From Plasmodium malariae (taxonomy: Eukaryota > Apicomplexa > Aconoidasida > Haemosporida > Plasmodiidae), in contig NC_041787.1 in assembly GCF_900090045.1 (NCBI RefSeq), forward strand, positions 1,384,001-1,448,000: 64,000 bases of DNA. Direction: 5' to 3'. This document shows positions 33,191-43,535 of this stretch, one piece after another. The notes under the pieces were generated by a model. It was not told where the DNA came from and ran no database searches. It saw only the letters and a program-made list of their open reading frames with translations. The position numbers were made by a program, and so were the translations under genes. Numbering within the stretch: position 1 is the first letter of the stretch; the number at the start of each line of letters is the position of its first letter.

Positions 33191-34002
33191 TTTATATATG
33201 TATAGTTGATAATTATACATTGAGAATAGTGTTATTTGTTTTGAAACACGAAGGAGCGAGGTTAAGTAAATGTGTACAATTGCTAACAGTTCCAAGATAT
33301 GATATATATATATTTTTTTTAAGAGTACATTGAAAATGCACTTCTATGTGTATACAATATGAACACATATGAATATATATGCTCGTAGGTACATGCGTTA
33401 AACATGTACTGATAACATTTTACTCATTTATTTTGCATTCTTTTTATTTTTTTATTTCTTTTATTTTTATTTTTTTATTTCTTTTATTTTTATTTTTTTA
33501 TTTCTTTTATTTTTATTTTTTTATTTCTTTTCTTTTTTTTTTTTTAAATTACTATTTTCACTGTTACATGTATATATATACGACAAATCCAAAAAAAGGA
33601 GAGGATTTTTCCTTTTTTTTCTGAACAAGTTCATAATAATTTAATGACTGTAGGGGCATAACACGAAAAAGCTCTTCGAATTTATGTAGTATTATAGGGG
33701 TTATTGTTATGTGCTACTTGTGTACATATATATATATATATATATATGTATGTGTACGTGTTTACATGTATATGTTCTGTTAATAAAATTACGAAAACGT
33801 TTCCCCAAAGGAGTATATTTTTGTTTATTTTGCTATTTCGTTATTTCTTTATTTTTTATTTTTTTATTTATTTATTTTTTTTTGTTGCATCTTTTAGAAT
33901 TTGATGAATTCCTGTTCGTCGAAAGTAGTACTTAACTAGTGAAGGGAAAAATTAGTAGGCTAATATGAGGAAGATTACAACACGCAAAATTTACAATAAT
34001 AG

Positions 34003-34130
34003 TAGTGGTAGTAGTTATAGCAGCAGTTGTAGCAGCAGTTGTTGCAGCAGTTGTAGCAGCAGTTGTAGCAGCAGTTGTAGCAGAAGATGTAGCAGCAGCT
34101 GTAGCAGAAGATGTAGCAGCAGCTGTGGAG
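34003..34130. repeat. AGC/AGT/TGT triplet array
   Basis: A G+C-richer triplet repeat in an otherwise AT-rich promoter region, built from AGCAGTTGT nine-base units with two AGAAGATGT variants. It lies within a short Ser/Cys open frame (33965-34156) that has no other coding feature. Confidence 0.8.
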
Positions 34131-34476
34131 GTAGTAGCAATTTTAATGATAATTAAGGGTACTACCTTTTTGTAATTACATGATTATGGTCAGGTAAATT
34201 CGCCTTCACAGTGTTACCACGTAATTTCCCCCTTTAAAAAAAAAAAAAAAAAAAGGTAAATGAAATGTATAGCGTTAAATGCAGTATACACAACATGGCA
34301 AATACTACATTAGCATATATATTAATATATTAACTTGCTAAAATGTAATATGTATAAAGAAAAAAAAAAAAAAAATTATGCTTTTTTTTGCAATAATTCT
34401 GATGACTTTCATACCATTGTAATTTCGCATAAAATTTACAAGTATATATTATATATGAAAAAAATAACTCATCAAA

Positions 34477-35454
34477 ATGGACTCATCATTTATTCCAAAA
34501 GAACTGGTAGGAAAAGACATTTACAAAATTTTGGGTCTTAGTATAAATGATGCGAATAAAGAAAATATAAAAAATATTATAAGAAAAAGTTATTTAAAAT
34601 GTGCTTTAATTTTGCATCCTGATAAAAAAGAAATTAATTTTAAAGAAGAGGAAAAAGATATAGCATATGCGGAAAATTTTAACACATTAAAATGTGCTTA
34701 TGAGTTTTTAATTAATGAAAAGTTAAGAAGAAAATATAATTTATATGTTCAGAAAAAATCAAAAAAGAGCACACCAGTTAATAATAATACAAGTTTAAAT
34801 AGGTATTTAGATAAGAAAAAATTTGTAGCTTATCAGAATGAAAAATTAATATACAAAAAGAAACTAGAAGAGAGGGAAAAAGCTAGGGAAACTTCAATAA
34901 GAGCTGCTGCTACGTCTGCTTTCAACAATGAAAAAAGGAATGAAGAAAAAGAACAAAATTTGCAAAATGAAGCAAATTTAAAAAAAATAAAAAGACAGAA
35001 TGAAAATTTTATAAAAAGAAATAACTGTTCTCAAAATCTCCAAAAAAATATTAAAAAATGTGCAACTGATAATGATGATAGGTTAATTGAAATTTATTTG
35101 GACAATTATGTAAATAACATTAATTTACTAAAACTTTATATAAAAAAAAAAAAAATTTTACACTTTTTTGTTAATTTTAATTTTCAAAAATATTATCTTA
35201 ATTTAAATGACGAAGAAAAGAAAAATGAACGAAAAGTTGGGTACATCCTTTTTAGTCATCGCTTCGAAACCATTCAGGCATACTTATTCTACAAAAAATA
35301 TAAAGACAAAATTAACGACAACTTTAAGTTAAAGTTACTAGTCCCTTGTAACGACTGTAAGGATTTGAACGATCCCAAAGTGCGCGAGTCGGAAAATATT
35401 GATAAGATGATGAACGAAATGATGGATGATCTGGACAAAATTTTTTCTTTATAA
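34477..35454 (+). CDS. DNAJC17-like J-domain protein (putative splicing-associated)
   Basis: 325 codons, one exon. Residues 11-78 are a J domain: DIYKILGLS, the HPD tripeptide at 47-49, and a C-terminal helix KLRRKYNLYV. A coiled, Lys/Glu-rich region (about 110-195) follows. Residues about 205-310 look like a degenerate RRM (RLIEIYLDNYVNN, an inner strand KVGYILFSHRFETIQAYLFY). J domain, coiled coil and RRM in that order is the architecture of DNAJC17/Cwc23, J proteins that work with Hsp70 at the spliceosome. The RNP motifs are weak, so RNA binding is not assured. The J domain would stimulate Hsp70 ATPase activity. The gene is transcribed divergently from UTP22. A plain orphan J protein is the alternative. 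Confidence 0.62.
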   Translation: MDSSFIPKELVGKDIYKILGLSINDANKENIKNIIRKSYLKCALILHPDKKEINFKEEEKDIAYAENFNTLKCAYEFLINEKLRRKYNLYVQKKSKKSTPVNNNTSLNRYLDKKKFVAYQNEKLIYKKKLEEREKARETSIRAAATSAFNNEKRNEEKEQNLQNEANLKKIKRQNENFIKRNNCSQNLQKNIKKCATDNDDRLIEIYLDNYVNNINLLKLYIKKKKILHFFVNFNFQKYYLNLNDEEKKNERKVGYILFSHRFETIQAYLFYKKYKDKINDNFKLKLLVPCNDCKDLNDPKVRESENIDKMMNEMMDDLDKIFSL

Positions 35455-37256
35455 CGCAGGAGTACAATCGTGTGCAAATTATGATGATTAGAAGAAAAAA
35501 TGCTTCACTATTATGACAAATTAAGGTAAAAATGTGCTAAAATTATAACATGACCACAAAAATGCACCAATATTATGACATGGCAAGGTAAAAACGTAAA
35601 AATAGCACAGTATCGTATCAGTACGACAATATAGTAACATTGTAGTTATAATAATTTTTTTTTTTTTGTTTATGTTTGTGTGCGTTTAACGAAAATATGA
35701 CTGTTTTAAAATACCCCATTATATGTGTAAAATTTAAACTTGGGCATTGAAAATGGCATATGGGCATATATATTCGTATACACAAATGTAAATGCACATA
35801 CGTGTATATATTTATGTATATATATTTATATATTTTGTTTTTTCCATTTTTCCGTTACCATGTTTCTCCTTTTTGTTCGCAAATTTGTTATTTGTTACAA
35901 CTGCGTAATGACTGCGCGCATTCTGAAATATTATCAATTTTGTACATTTCGTATATTTGTTCATTTTTGCATTATTCCTTCTTTGCATTATTCCATCTTT
36001 GCATTATTCCATCTTTGCATTATTCCATCTTTGCATTTTTATGTTCTTTCCATATGTTTTATTTTCAATTTTTTCAATTTCCTGCTTAAATACACCTTTT
36101 CATAATTAACAGAAAAAAGCAGGGAATTTCTCATGTACCCAATGAGGACCAGATGATGGGCATAATTTTTTGCAATATTCAAAAAGAAGGAAAAAAAAAA
36201 AAAATATTAAAATAAAGAATTAACAACAGTTGAGTTAGAAATAATAAAGAAACATAGAAACACAACAGTTGTTATCGTTTGTCTAAATTTTCAAAATTGT
36301 TCATCTTTTTTAAAATATGCACAAATATGTATACAACTGCTGTATGTATATGCATTTATTCATTTTTTCCAATTTTTTTTTTTTTTTTTTTTTGTCACTG
36401 TTATTATTAATTTTAATTATTCTTTTTATAAAACTTTTTTAAGTGCATTTGTAAGTTTTCATCATTTTACACAAGAGATGCAAAATGGAAAAATGGAAAA
36501 AAATAAAAATAAGAATAAGAATAAGGAAAAAACAGAACGCTCCGTAAAATTAACTGTGCTGCAATGATATACTGCACGGGAATTGCATTGTGCGGAATGT
36601 ACTTAATATTGAAAAATGCGCAGTTCCAGTTTTTTAGTAATTATACCATTGTGATACTAAATTAGCGAATATTATGGTTAAAGTAAAAAAATTTATACCA
36701 TGTGCATATATGGCGCGTTCTCTGTTCCTTGGTTTATTTTGAAAACATTCTGTCACAATGCAAGTGTAAAATAAAAATTTTACGTAGCGCTGACTGTTCC
36801 TTGTTTGTTTTCGTATGTTTTGTTAATTTTTCGTATGTTTTGTTAATTTTCCGTATGTTTTGTTAATTTTCCGTATGTTTTGTTAATTTTCCGTATGTTT
36901 TGTTAATTTTTCATATGATTTGTTAATTTTTCATATGATTTGTTAATTTTTCGCTTTTATTTTTATTTGCATTTTTGCGTTTTTATTCGTGTTTACGGCT
37001 GTTTCGCCCAGTGTTGATGCTTTTTTTTTTTTGTCCTTGCTAATTTTCATATTTTTGGCACATTTTCCCTTTGTATTATAATAAAATATAAAGTGAGTTA
37101 TTACGCACGTAATCATAGGAATAAAAATTATTAAATCTATCTAAATTAACTACTCCATGCGTTGAGTTGTTACATTTGTTACAATGTAATGCTGTACCTT
37201 ACTGATTTATTTTTACCCAGATATTTTACTTTGCCTACTCCAATTTCTCTTACACA
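35455..37256. other. Intergenic region, no gene seen
   Basis: Contains an approximate repeat of CTATTATGACA-type units near 35500-35585, a TA-rich tract near 35810-35835, four to five copies of TTTGCATTATTCCATC at about 35965-36040, A and T runs near 36190-36204 and 36373-36394, and the 20-bp array at 36810-36950. Confidence 0.5.
36810..36950. repeat. 20-bp tandem repeat, about seven units
   Basis: Copies of TTTTGTTAATTTTCCGTATG, with variants TTCGTATG and TTCATATGA. Located about 300 bp upstream of the start codon at 37257. Confidence 0.85.
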
Positions 37257-38147
37257 ATGAACTGCCTAAGTGAAGAGCGCCATTTTCAAAACATTGTCAA
37301 AAAATTAAAAAACTATAGCATATATGACGAAATAGACAAAAACAAACTGGACAAAAATATTATAAAAAAAATATCAATTTTATATGACTTGTTCAGGCAT
37401 ATAAATAAGGAACGAAATAGTAATACAACTGATTTTATATATACTAGTGATATAAAATATTCATTAAAACATGATGAGTTTGTACGTATAAGGTTTCATA
37501 TTACCCCTATAGAAAGAAAAGGAATAAATTCCCTAGATGAAAATAATTATTCATATATTCAAAATTTAAACAATTTAGTAAGTAATATATATAATCCGTC
37601 AATTTATGACCAGTTCATAAAAAATCAAATAGAGGAAGACAAGGAGAAATTACAAATTATGATAAAATGTATTAACGAAATTGAATGTGCATATATTTAT
37701 AAATACCGGAGTGATAACAATATCAAATTAACTTTTGATGTATTTTGTCATAATTTTTATGTTTTTCTTTCATATGATTATAAAAAAAAGTTAAGTATTA
37801 AAAATTTTAAAAATAAGTATAATCAAATAAAACAAGATAACGAGTTTGAATATTCTACCACTCAGAATATTATGCAGCTTAATTCAATCGGTCTGATTTT
37901 AAAAAATAATGACAACTCCTTTGAACAAGAGTATTTGGAAAAACTAAATCCATATATATTTGAGTCCGAGGCAATCATAAAAGAACTTCACTCAAAAAAG
38001 TATGCCCCCATAAAAAAGCTTGAACTGGAAAACAATTTTTTTATCAAAAATGATAATTATGAACAAGATATGCGCAGGTTGATCCAAGTGGAGAAAATAA
38101 AGAACGAGTACAGACGCTTAAAAAATAACATAAGAAAAAATTTTTGA
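37257..38147 (+). CDS. Conserved-looking protein of unknown function
   Basis: 296 codons, single exon, ATG at 37257 preceded by an AT-rich leader. The protein is mostly predicted helix, rich in Asn, Lys and Ile, with no long low-complexity insert, which is notable in this genome and suggests structural constraint along its length. Stretches that look ordered include DEFVRIRFHITPIERKGI, IYNPSIYDQFIKNQIEED, NIKLTFDVFCHNFYVFLSY and the basic C-terminal helix RLIQVEKIKNEYRRLKNNIR. No signal peptide, transmembrane segment, or catalytic motif is visible and I do not recognise the family. It lies between the DNAJC17-like and bL21 genes, all on the same strand but separated by more than 1.8 kb, so they are independent transcription units. 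Confidence 0.72.
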   Translation: MNCLSEERHFQNIVKKLKNYSIYDEIDKNKLDKNIIKKISILYDLFRHINKERNSNTTDFIYTSDIKYSLKHDEFVRIRFHITPIERKGINSLDENNYSYIQNLNNLVSNIYNPSIYDQFIKNQIEEDKEKLQIMIKCINEIECAYIYKYRSDNNIKLTFDVFCHNFYVFLSYDYKKKLSIKNFKNKYNQIKQDNEFEYSTTQNIMQLNSIGLILKNNDNSFEQEYLEKLNPYIFESEAIIKELHSKKYAPIKKLELENNFFIKNDNYEQDMRRLIQVEKIKNEYRRLKNNIRKNF

Positions 38148-38261
38148 AAAAAAAAAAAAAAAAAGGATATATAATTTTGCCTTCGTTGCACCATTATAAA
38201 CAGAGGCGACCACGAAAGGGCGTGCAGACATACTTTACACAATTCGTCCTGAGAACATGCG

Positions 38262-38462
38262 CATACCTTCTATACATACATGTTAAACCCGTGTGCATAC
38301 CCCCTCTATGCATACATGTTAAGCCCATGCGCATACCCCCTCTATACAAACATGTTAAGCCCATGCGCATACCCTTTATACATACTTGTTAAACCCGTGT
38401 GCATACCCCCTCTATACATACTTGTTAAGCCCGTGTGCATACCCCCTCTATACAAACATGTA
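38262..38462. repeat. 36-bp minisatellite, about five units
   Basis: Units contain CATGTTAAGCCCATGCGCAT followed by ACCCCCTCTATAC. It is unusually C-rich for this locus and begins about 115 bp after the stop codon at 38147, so it probably lies in the 3' UTR. Confidence 0.88.
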
Positions 38463-39149
38463 ATGTTGTGCACTCAACTTGCTCTGAATTTTATGACGAC
38501 ATAACATTTGGGCCTTCATTTTGAGAATTAATTTTCCCGTGCTCAGATTTAAATTAATTAAATTATGTCGACAAGAAAACAAATTAAAGTGTTAACTGGA
38601 TAATACGTAATTACTATACTGCACATTTATTCATTACATTTTTACATGTACTGATTGTGCATTTTTTTAATTTGTTCCCAATGGTGTAATAGTGCTTTTT
38701 TTTTTTTTTTTTTTTTTTGCAAAAAAGCCATAAAATTATAAAACTTCCAAAAAAATTTTTACTCTTCCCTGCCCTCACTCCCCCTCAAGCAATATATGAT
38801 CTGCTCATAATTTGTTGCTAAAAATTTCGAGTAAGTTACGAAGAAAATGAATTCATGAAAGATTTATAAAGTTGCAAAGTCCCTCCATGTTATATGCCCT
38901 TTTCCCCATCCCAATTTGTGGCATTAGGCTGTGTTGTTTGTTCATATATAGCGCACTATTCACGCGTATGTATGTATGTAAATACATGTACAAATTATTT
39001 ACGAGTAAACATACTTACTTGTACGCAAAAACTTGCCCTTTTTCTCAGTACACCTCTAGTATTGTGTGAAATTCCCTGCATTTTTTGTAGCCCCTTGCAG
39101 TGCAAATTTGGCGTACATTTTACGCGCCAACAAATTAAAAAATAAGTGC

Positions 39150-39182
<33 letters not shown>

Positions 39183-39233
39183 GATAATCACTTAACCCAT
39201 TTTGCACAACTCACATTGCATAACTAATTTACA

Positions 39234-39455
39234 TATAGTATATAAAGTACGTAGTATATAAAGTACGTAGTATATAAAGTACGTAGTATATAAAGTACGT
39301 AGTATATAAAGTACGTAGTATATAAAGTACGTAGTATATAAAGTACGTAGTATATAAAGTACGTAGTATATAAAGTACGTAGTATATAAAGTACGTAGTA
39401 TATAAAGTACGTAGTATATAAAGTACGTAGTATATCATGTATGTAGTATATCATG
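39234..39455. repeat. 16-bp minisatellite, about 13 units
   Basis: Very homogeneous copies of TAGTATATAAAGTACG; the last two units vary (TATATCATGTACG). The 16-bp period is not a multiple of three, yet all three minus-strand frames stay open because the unit lacks stop codons in that orientation. Confidence 0.92.
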
Positions 39456-39828
39456 TACGTAGTATGTCAAGCCCCATTTACTAGTCAAGTGTTCCTCAAA
39501 CCAACTTACTAAGGCGCTCGTTCTTTTTTGAGAGAAGGAATATCCTATATTAATAAATGAAACCTTCTGCGATATGATACTAACAAGATTGGAGGAACAG
39601 ATAAAATTTTTAAAAGTTCTCAGGTGCAAGTTCAGCTTATCGCTTGATGTTAGCGGTGTGCACACAACTACCCCTAATATAGGTATCGCTTTAATGCAAA
39701 AGGGAATATGAAATATTTTAAATTAACTGTTTTTGTATTTTTTATGAAACAAACTTTTCTTTTTTCCCCCATCTCAGTGAAGCGTTGTTTGACCTATTAC
39801 CCGTGCAGAAGACAAGAGGGCCATAAAA

Positions 39829-39866
<38 letters not shown>

Positions 39867-40202
39867 TAATTTGAAAAGGTGAAACTGTAAGACTACACAC
39901 TTTTTTTTTTTTTTTTTTCTTGTTGTTGTTGTTGTTGCTGTTGCTGTTGCTGTTGCTGTTGTTGTCCTTTTTTGATGTGTTCATAGAGTGGTGGTAGTTT
40001 GTTAAGCGGCAAAGGAGAACACAATATGACACAGACCTAAATTCTGAAGCAAATATTTAATTATGTGTGCAATGTTATTCATTTTTTTTTTTTTTTTTTT
40101 TTTTTTTCGAGCTATATTGCATTGTTTGTTCCCTTTTTTTATTTCCATTTTTATTTTCTGTTTTTGTCCTTTTTCTTTTTAAATTTTTTATAATAGGAGC
40201 TG

Positions 40203-41414
40203 ATGCTTGGTAAGCACAGGAAGAGACGAATAAACCCGCCCGTTTATCCAGTTCATCCGAACGAAGAAAAAAAAAAAAATCTTAATAATTTCATAACTTA
40301 CAAAGATTTGAAAATAAGATGGAGGAATACGTCTAAAAATTATCGAAAGAAAGTAACCATAGCAAGGAAATGGAAAAATTTACATTGTATTATGCCTATG
40401 AATGTAAACTCATGCATATTCGTTTTACATAAAAATTTGCCACGTACTAGATATACACAAATAAAAAAAGAATATTGTCAGAAAGAGGAATGGTCAAATT
40501 CGGTACCATGTACAAATGAATATGTCGAAGTGAATGGTTATAGACAGAAAAAGGAGTACAACCTATGTTTGAATAAGAATGATGGAAAATGTGCGGAGGT
40601 AGTAGAGGTGATAAATAATGAGGTAGGAACAACTAGTATTTTTCAACAAGACGACTACAACAGAAGCAGTTGTAGTAATAGGCAAAATAATGGAGTAAGA
40701 AGAGGAAGAAGGAAGGGGAAACATGCCATTCGAGGAAGACATATTGCGTTAAATGAAATAACACAATATGAATGCGAAAGGGAAGAAGATGATAATGAAC
40801 TAAATTATTATGAAAAACCTCCGAAAGAACTAGAGCACATTATTAGTCGAGATAAGAAAGATTTATTTTGTATCTTCAAATCAAATTTTATAAATGAACA
40901 CAAAGTAACAGTAGGAGATATTGTTCAAACAGAAAAGATGCATAGAAGGAAGGCAGGTGATGTTGTATATTTTGGTACGGTTCTCTTTGTGGGATCTAAA
41001 AATTTTTCAATCATTGGTAAACCAACAGTACCATACTGTAAAGTAAAAGCTACAATAGAACAGATAACTCTCAGTAAAGAAATTTTAAGTTTTCGTTATA
41101 AGAAAGTAAGAAGATCTAGTAGATTTTTACGAATAAGACATTGGATAACACTTTTAAAAATTGATGAAATAATTATTAACACATCAGGTAAAATAAAAGA
41201 TGAAAGAATTAAACCTTTACAAATACTTGATTTATGGTCTAATAGATGGTTATATCAAAAAGAATTGAATTTTATTAAATTTGATGAAAATAATAATCCA
41301 TTGGCAGAACAAATCTACAACTTAGTTGAACATCAACCCAATACTTTGCACAGGCGAGGACTCACTGACTGCTATCGGTTTTATCCTGATCCGCACGTTC
41401 CTCACTCGTACTGA
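40203..41414 (+). CDS. Organellar large-subunit ribosomal protein bL21 (probably mitochondrial)
   Basis: 403 codons. Residues about 220-322 match bacterial L21: LFCIFKSNFINEHKVTVGDI aligns with the AVIKTGGKQYRVxEGD start, AGDVVYFGTVLFVGSKNF with the GDEVxxDEVLLVG strand, IGKPTVPYCKVKATI with the GxPxVxGAKVxAxV segment, and FRYKKVRRSSRFLRIRHWIT with the FKYKRRKNYRRKxGHRQ rRNA-binding loop. bL21 binds 23S rRNA domain I. A 200-residue N-terminal extension and an 80-residue C-terminal extension are typical of mitoribosomal proteins; the N-terminus (MLGKHRKRRI) is basic but has no signal peptide, which favours mitochondrion over apicoplast. The first codons overlap a perfect splice-donor sequence (ATGCTTG|GTAAGC), so an alternative upstream start or splicing cannot be excluded. 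Confidence 0.8.
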   Translation: MLGKHRKRRINPPVYPVHPNEEKKKNLNNFITYKDLKIRWRNTSKNYRKKVTIARKWKNLHCIMPMNVNSCIFVLHKNLPRTRYTQIKKEYCQKEEWSNSVPCTNEYVEVNGYRQKKEYNLCLNKNDGKCAEVVEVINNEVGTTSIFQQDDYNRSSCSNRQNNGVRRGRRKGKHAIRGRHIALNEITQYECEREEDDNELNYYEKPPKELEHIISRDKKDLFCIFKSNFINEHKVTVGDIVQTEKMHRRKAGDVVYFGTVLFVGSKNFSIIGKPTVPYCKVKATIEQITLSKEILSFRYKKVRRSSRFLRIRHWITLLKIDEIIINTSGKIKDERIKPLQILDLWSNRWLYQKELNFIKFDENNNPLAEQIYNLVEHQPNTLHRRGLTDCYRFYPDPHVPHSY

Positions 41415-41535
41415 TACAAAACATTCGCTCTGTGCACACACAGTCCTAGCGTCGCGTGTGAATCCTCGTACCCTGTAAACTTTAGCCCTACGAGGGCTTC
41501 CTCCTTTTGTCCGCCATTTTGTAATCTTTTTTGTT

Positions 41536-41760
41536 TTATTTTGTTATCATTTTTGCTTTATTTTGTTATCATTTTTGCTTTATTTTGTTATCATTTTTGC
41601 TTTATTTTGTTATCATTTTTGCTTTATTTTGTTATCATTTTTGCTTTATTTTGTTATCATTTTTGCTTTATTTTGTTATCATTTTTGCTTTATTGTTTCA
41701 TCATTTTTGCTTTATTGTTTCATCATTTTTGCTTTATTTTTTCATCATTTTTGCTTTATA
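41536..41760. repeat. 22-bp minisatellite, about ten units
   Basis: Copies of TATTTTGTTATCATTTTTGC plus TT, changing to TATTGTTTCATCATTTTTGC in the last units. It starts about 120 bp after the bL21 stop codon. Confidence 0.9.
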
Positions 41761-42217
41761 TTTTCTTCTCCCTTTTTCTATATATTTCTCTGAAAAAATC
41801 CGAAAATTTCAGCTCATCAGCGTATATACGTCCGCATACATGTACGCAAGTTTGCACGTATGTTCATTTATGTATATATGTAAATATACATACATGTGCA
41901 CGAGGGAAGCTTTTGCTTATTCTCTCTTTTTTTCCTTTTTTTTTTTTTTTTTTTTTTTTTTTTCACATACTACAAACCTTTTTTAACTATCCTCATCCCA
42001 TGCTTATTAAATTAGCTACTAAAAAGGATATACGTTTTAATGTTGTAACACAATTATATACTAAAAGAGAAAAATACAGCATATCTTTAAAAAAATGAAA
42101 AAAAAAAAAAATAAAAAAATAAATAAATTGAAATAAAATAAAATAATTTTTCATTATTCTGTTCTTTTCGAGGTGTTAAAAATTATTTTTTTTTTATTTT
42201 TAAAAAAAAAAAGAAAG

Positions 42218-42248
<31 letters not shown>

Positions 42249-42295
42249 CGATTTGAAGGAGAGGGAAGCGAAGCAAAGCTAATTAAATCAAATTA

Positions 42296-42420
42296 AAACA
42301 AAACAAAACATAACAAAACATAACAAAACAAAACAAAACATAACAAAACAAAACAAAACATAACAAAACATAACAAAACAAAACAAAACGTACCAGACCA
42401 AATCGAACCAAACCAAACCA
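42296..42420. repeat. AACAAAACAT-type short tandem repeat
   Basis: Alternating AACAAAACAA and AACAAAACAT units, ending in ACCAAACCAAACC variants, about 100 bp upstream of the next start codon. Confidence 0.85.
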
Positions 42421-42514
42421 AACACATTTATGTACAATATTACATATATACATACCTACATATGGTATGCGTAGATATCCTATAACGCTTACGCGCCTTG
42501 ACTTATACCATATA

Positions 42515-43535
42515 ATGGGGGTTAAGTTCGAAATCTTTCGATTTTTTAAATTAAATTACTACGCATTTTATGTAAAGAAAGAAAAAGTTTATACCTTTTT
42601 GCACACAACTGTAGCATATTCCCTAGTGGGGCTTAGCATATACCTAGGTACTACTTAAACTGTCTTCACATTTTGTATCTGTACTATTAAAAATGTATTC
42701 GCATGATATGAACAAGTGCCTTTTTTGAGCATCTCCTTGAGCATGTTGCATACCTACATCTGTTGGCACGCGTATATAGTATGTGCGTACATGCGTACGC
42801 ATACATATACATATATATGAACGTGGGTATGTGGACCTGTCTACATATAAGCGTAGGTATGCGCACTCTTTACGTTGTTGAAAGGGTGCATGTGTATTTT
42901 CCTTTATTCATTCGTTTATTCTGTTTGTTTATTTTATTTTTTTCCTTTTTTCCCTTTTTAGGGTACTCCTTTTTCCACATGTGGAATGACGCAGTACATT
43001 ACTCGTACAAGCACTACATAAGAAAAGAGGTAAGCACAAAAAAATAAAAATAAAAATAAAAATAACAATAACAATAATGGAAATAAATACAGTAACAGTA
43101 ACGACAGGAACAATAATAAGGATAATAATTGTAGTAATAATGAAAAGACGCAAACGAATAAGTGAAACAACGAATAGCTTAAGCAATCGTTTCGTTTGCC
43201 TGTGCTATTGTAAAGAAACAAATATGCACAACGAGTATATTTTTTCTTTTGCATGTATCTCTGCTTTTTTTAAAGTAGAAAATAATTGCATTTTTGTTTT
43301 ACTTTCTTTTTTAACAAAAGCGCAAATGTCTCTCAATACTTCATCATCGTTTGAGCTTTGCTTTGTCATATTTCCAACCTTTTGCCATAATATTTCGCTT
43401 TGTTATTCTCATTTATGATATATATATTTTTTTTTTTTTTTTCTAAAGAAGCAACGAAAAGAACTGTACGAAAAAATTAGAAGTGCCAGGGAAAGGGGCT
43501 TAATACCCAAGAGTCAAGTTGGCTACCCTAGTTAG
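42515..43535 (+). CDS. Small single-pass membrane protein, three exons (95 residues)
   Basis: Exons 42515-42647, 42962-43029 and 43449-43535. Exon 1 ends CTAG|GTACTA in phase 1, exon 2 starts after TTTTTAG and ends GAG|GTAAGC in phase 0, and exon 3 follows TTTCTAAAG. The protein begins MGVKFEIFRFFKLNYYAFYV, has one hydrophobic helix (VAYSLVGLSIYLGYSFF), then a short aromatic segment (HMWNDAVHYSYKHY) and a basic tail ending RERGLIPKSQVGYPS. An upstream in-frame ATG at 42467 is less likely. The size, single helix and basic tail resemble small accessory subunits of mitochondrial inner-membrane complexes, but no family is recognised and this is inference only. Three exons joining in phase with coherent sequence are the main support. 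Confidence 0.65.

Larger units (their letters stand above)
31837..34476. other. Divergent promoter region between UTP22 and the DNAJC17-like gene
   Basis: 2.6 kb. Holds a T run at 31864-31887, repeated CATATGCATATATATACGTC units at about 32085-32225, an A-rich tract at about 32827-32875, (TA)n at about 33133-33187, a TATTTCTTTTATTTTTATTTTTT repeat at about 33445-33535, a TA tract near 33725-33748, a TTATTT repeat near 33835-33880, and an AGC/AGT triplet array at 34003-34130. No gene supported. Confidence 0.5.
38148..40202. other. Intergenic region with two minisatellites and a GC-richer island
   Basis: Contains the 36-bp array (38262-38462), a T run near 38696-38718, A run near 39150-39173, the 16-bp array (39234-39455), a GC-richer island (39465-39680), A run near 39833-39863, T run near 39901-39918 followed by a GTTGTT/GCTGTT triplet tract to about 39963, and another T run near 40083-40107. 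No gene is firmly supported. Confidence 0.5.
41415..42514. other. Intergenic region with 22-bp and AACA-type repeats
   Basis: Follows bL21. Holds the 22-bp array at 41536-41760, a T run near 41938-41963, an A-rich tract at about 42200-42247 and an AACAAAACAT-type array at about 42296-42420. No gene seen. Confidence 0.55.

Noticed and set aside
33965..34156. 63-codon Ser/Cys-rich ORF
   Set aside because: A translation of the AGC/AGT triplet array; no other evidence.
39234..39455. CRISPR-like regular array
   Set aside because: Units are directly abutting 16-bp tandem copies with no unique spacers, in a eukaryotic genome. The same applies to the 30-bp array at 62472-62692 and the 33-bp array at 43945-44277.
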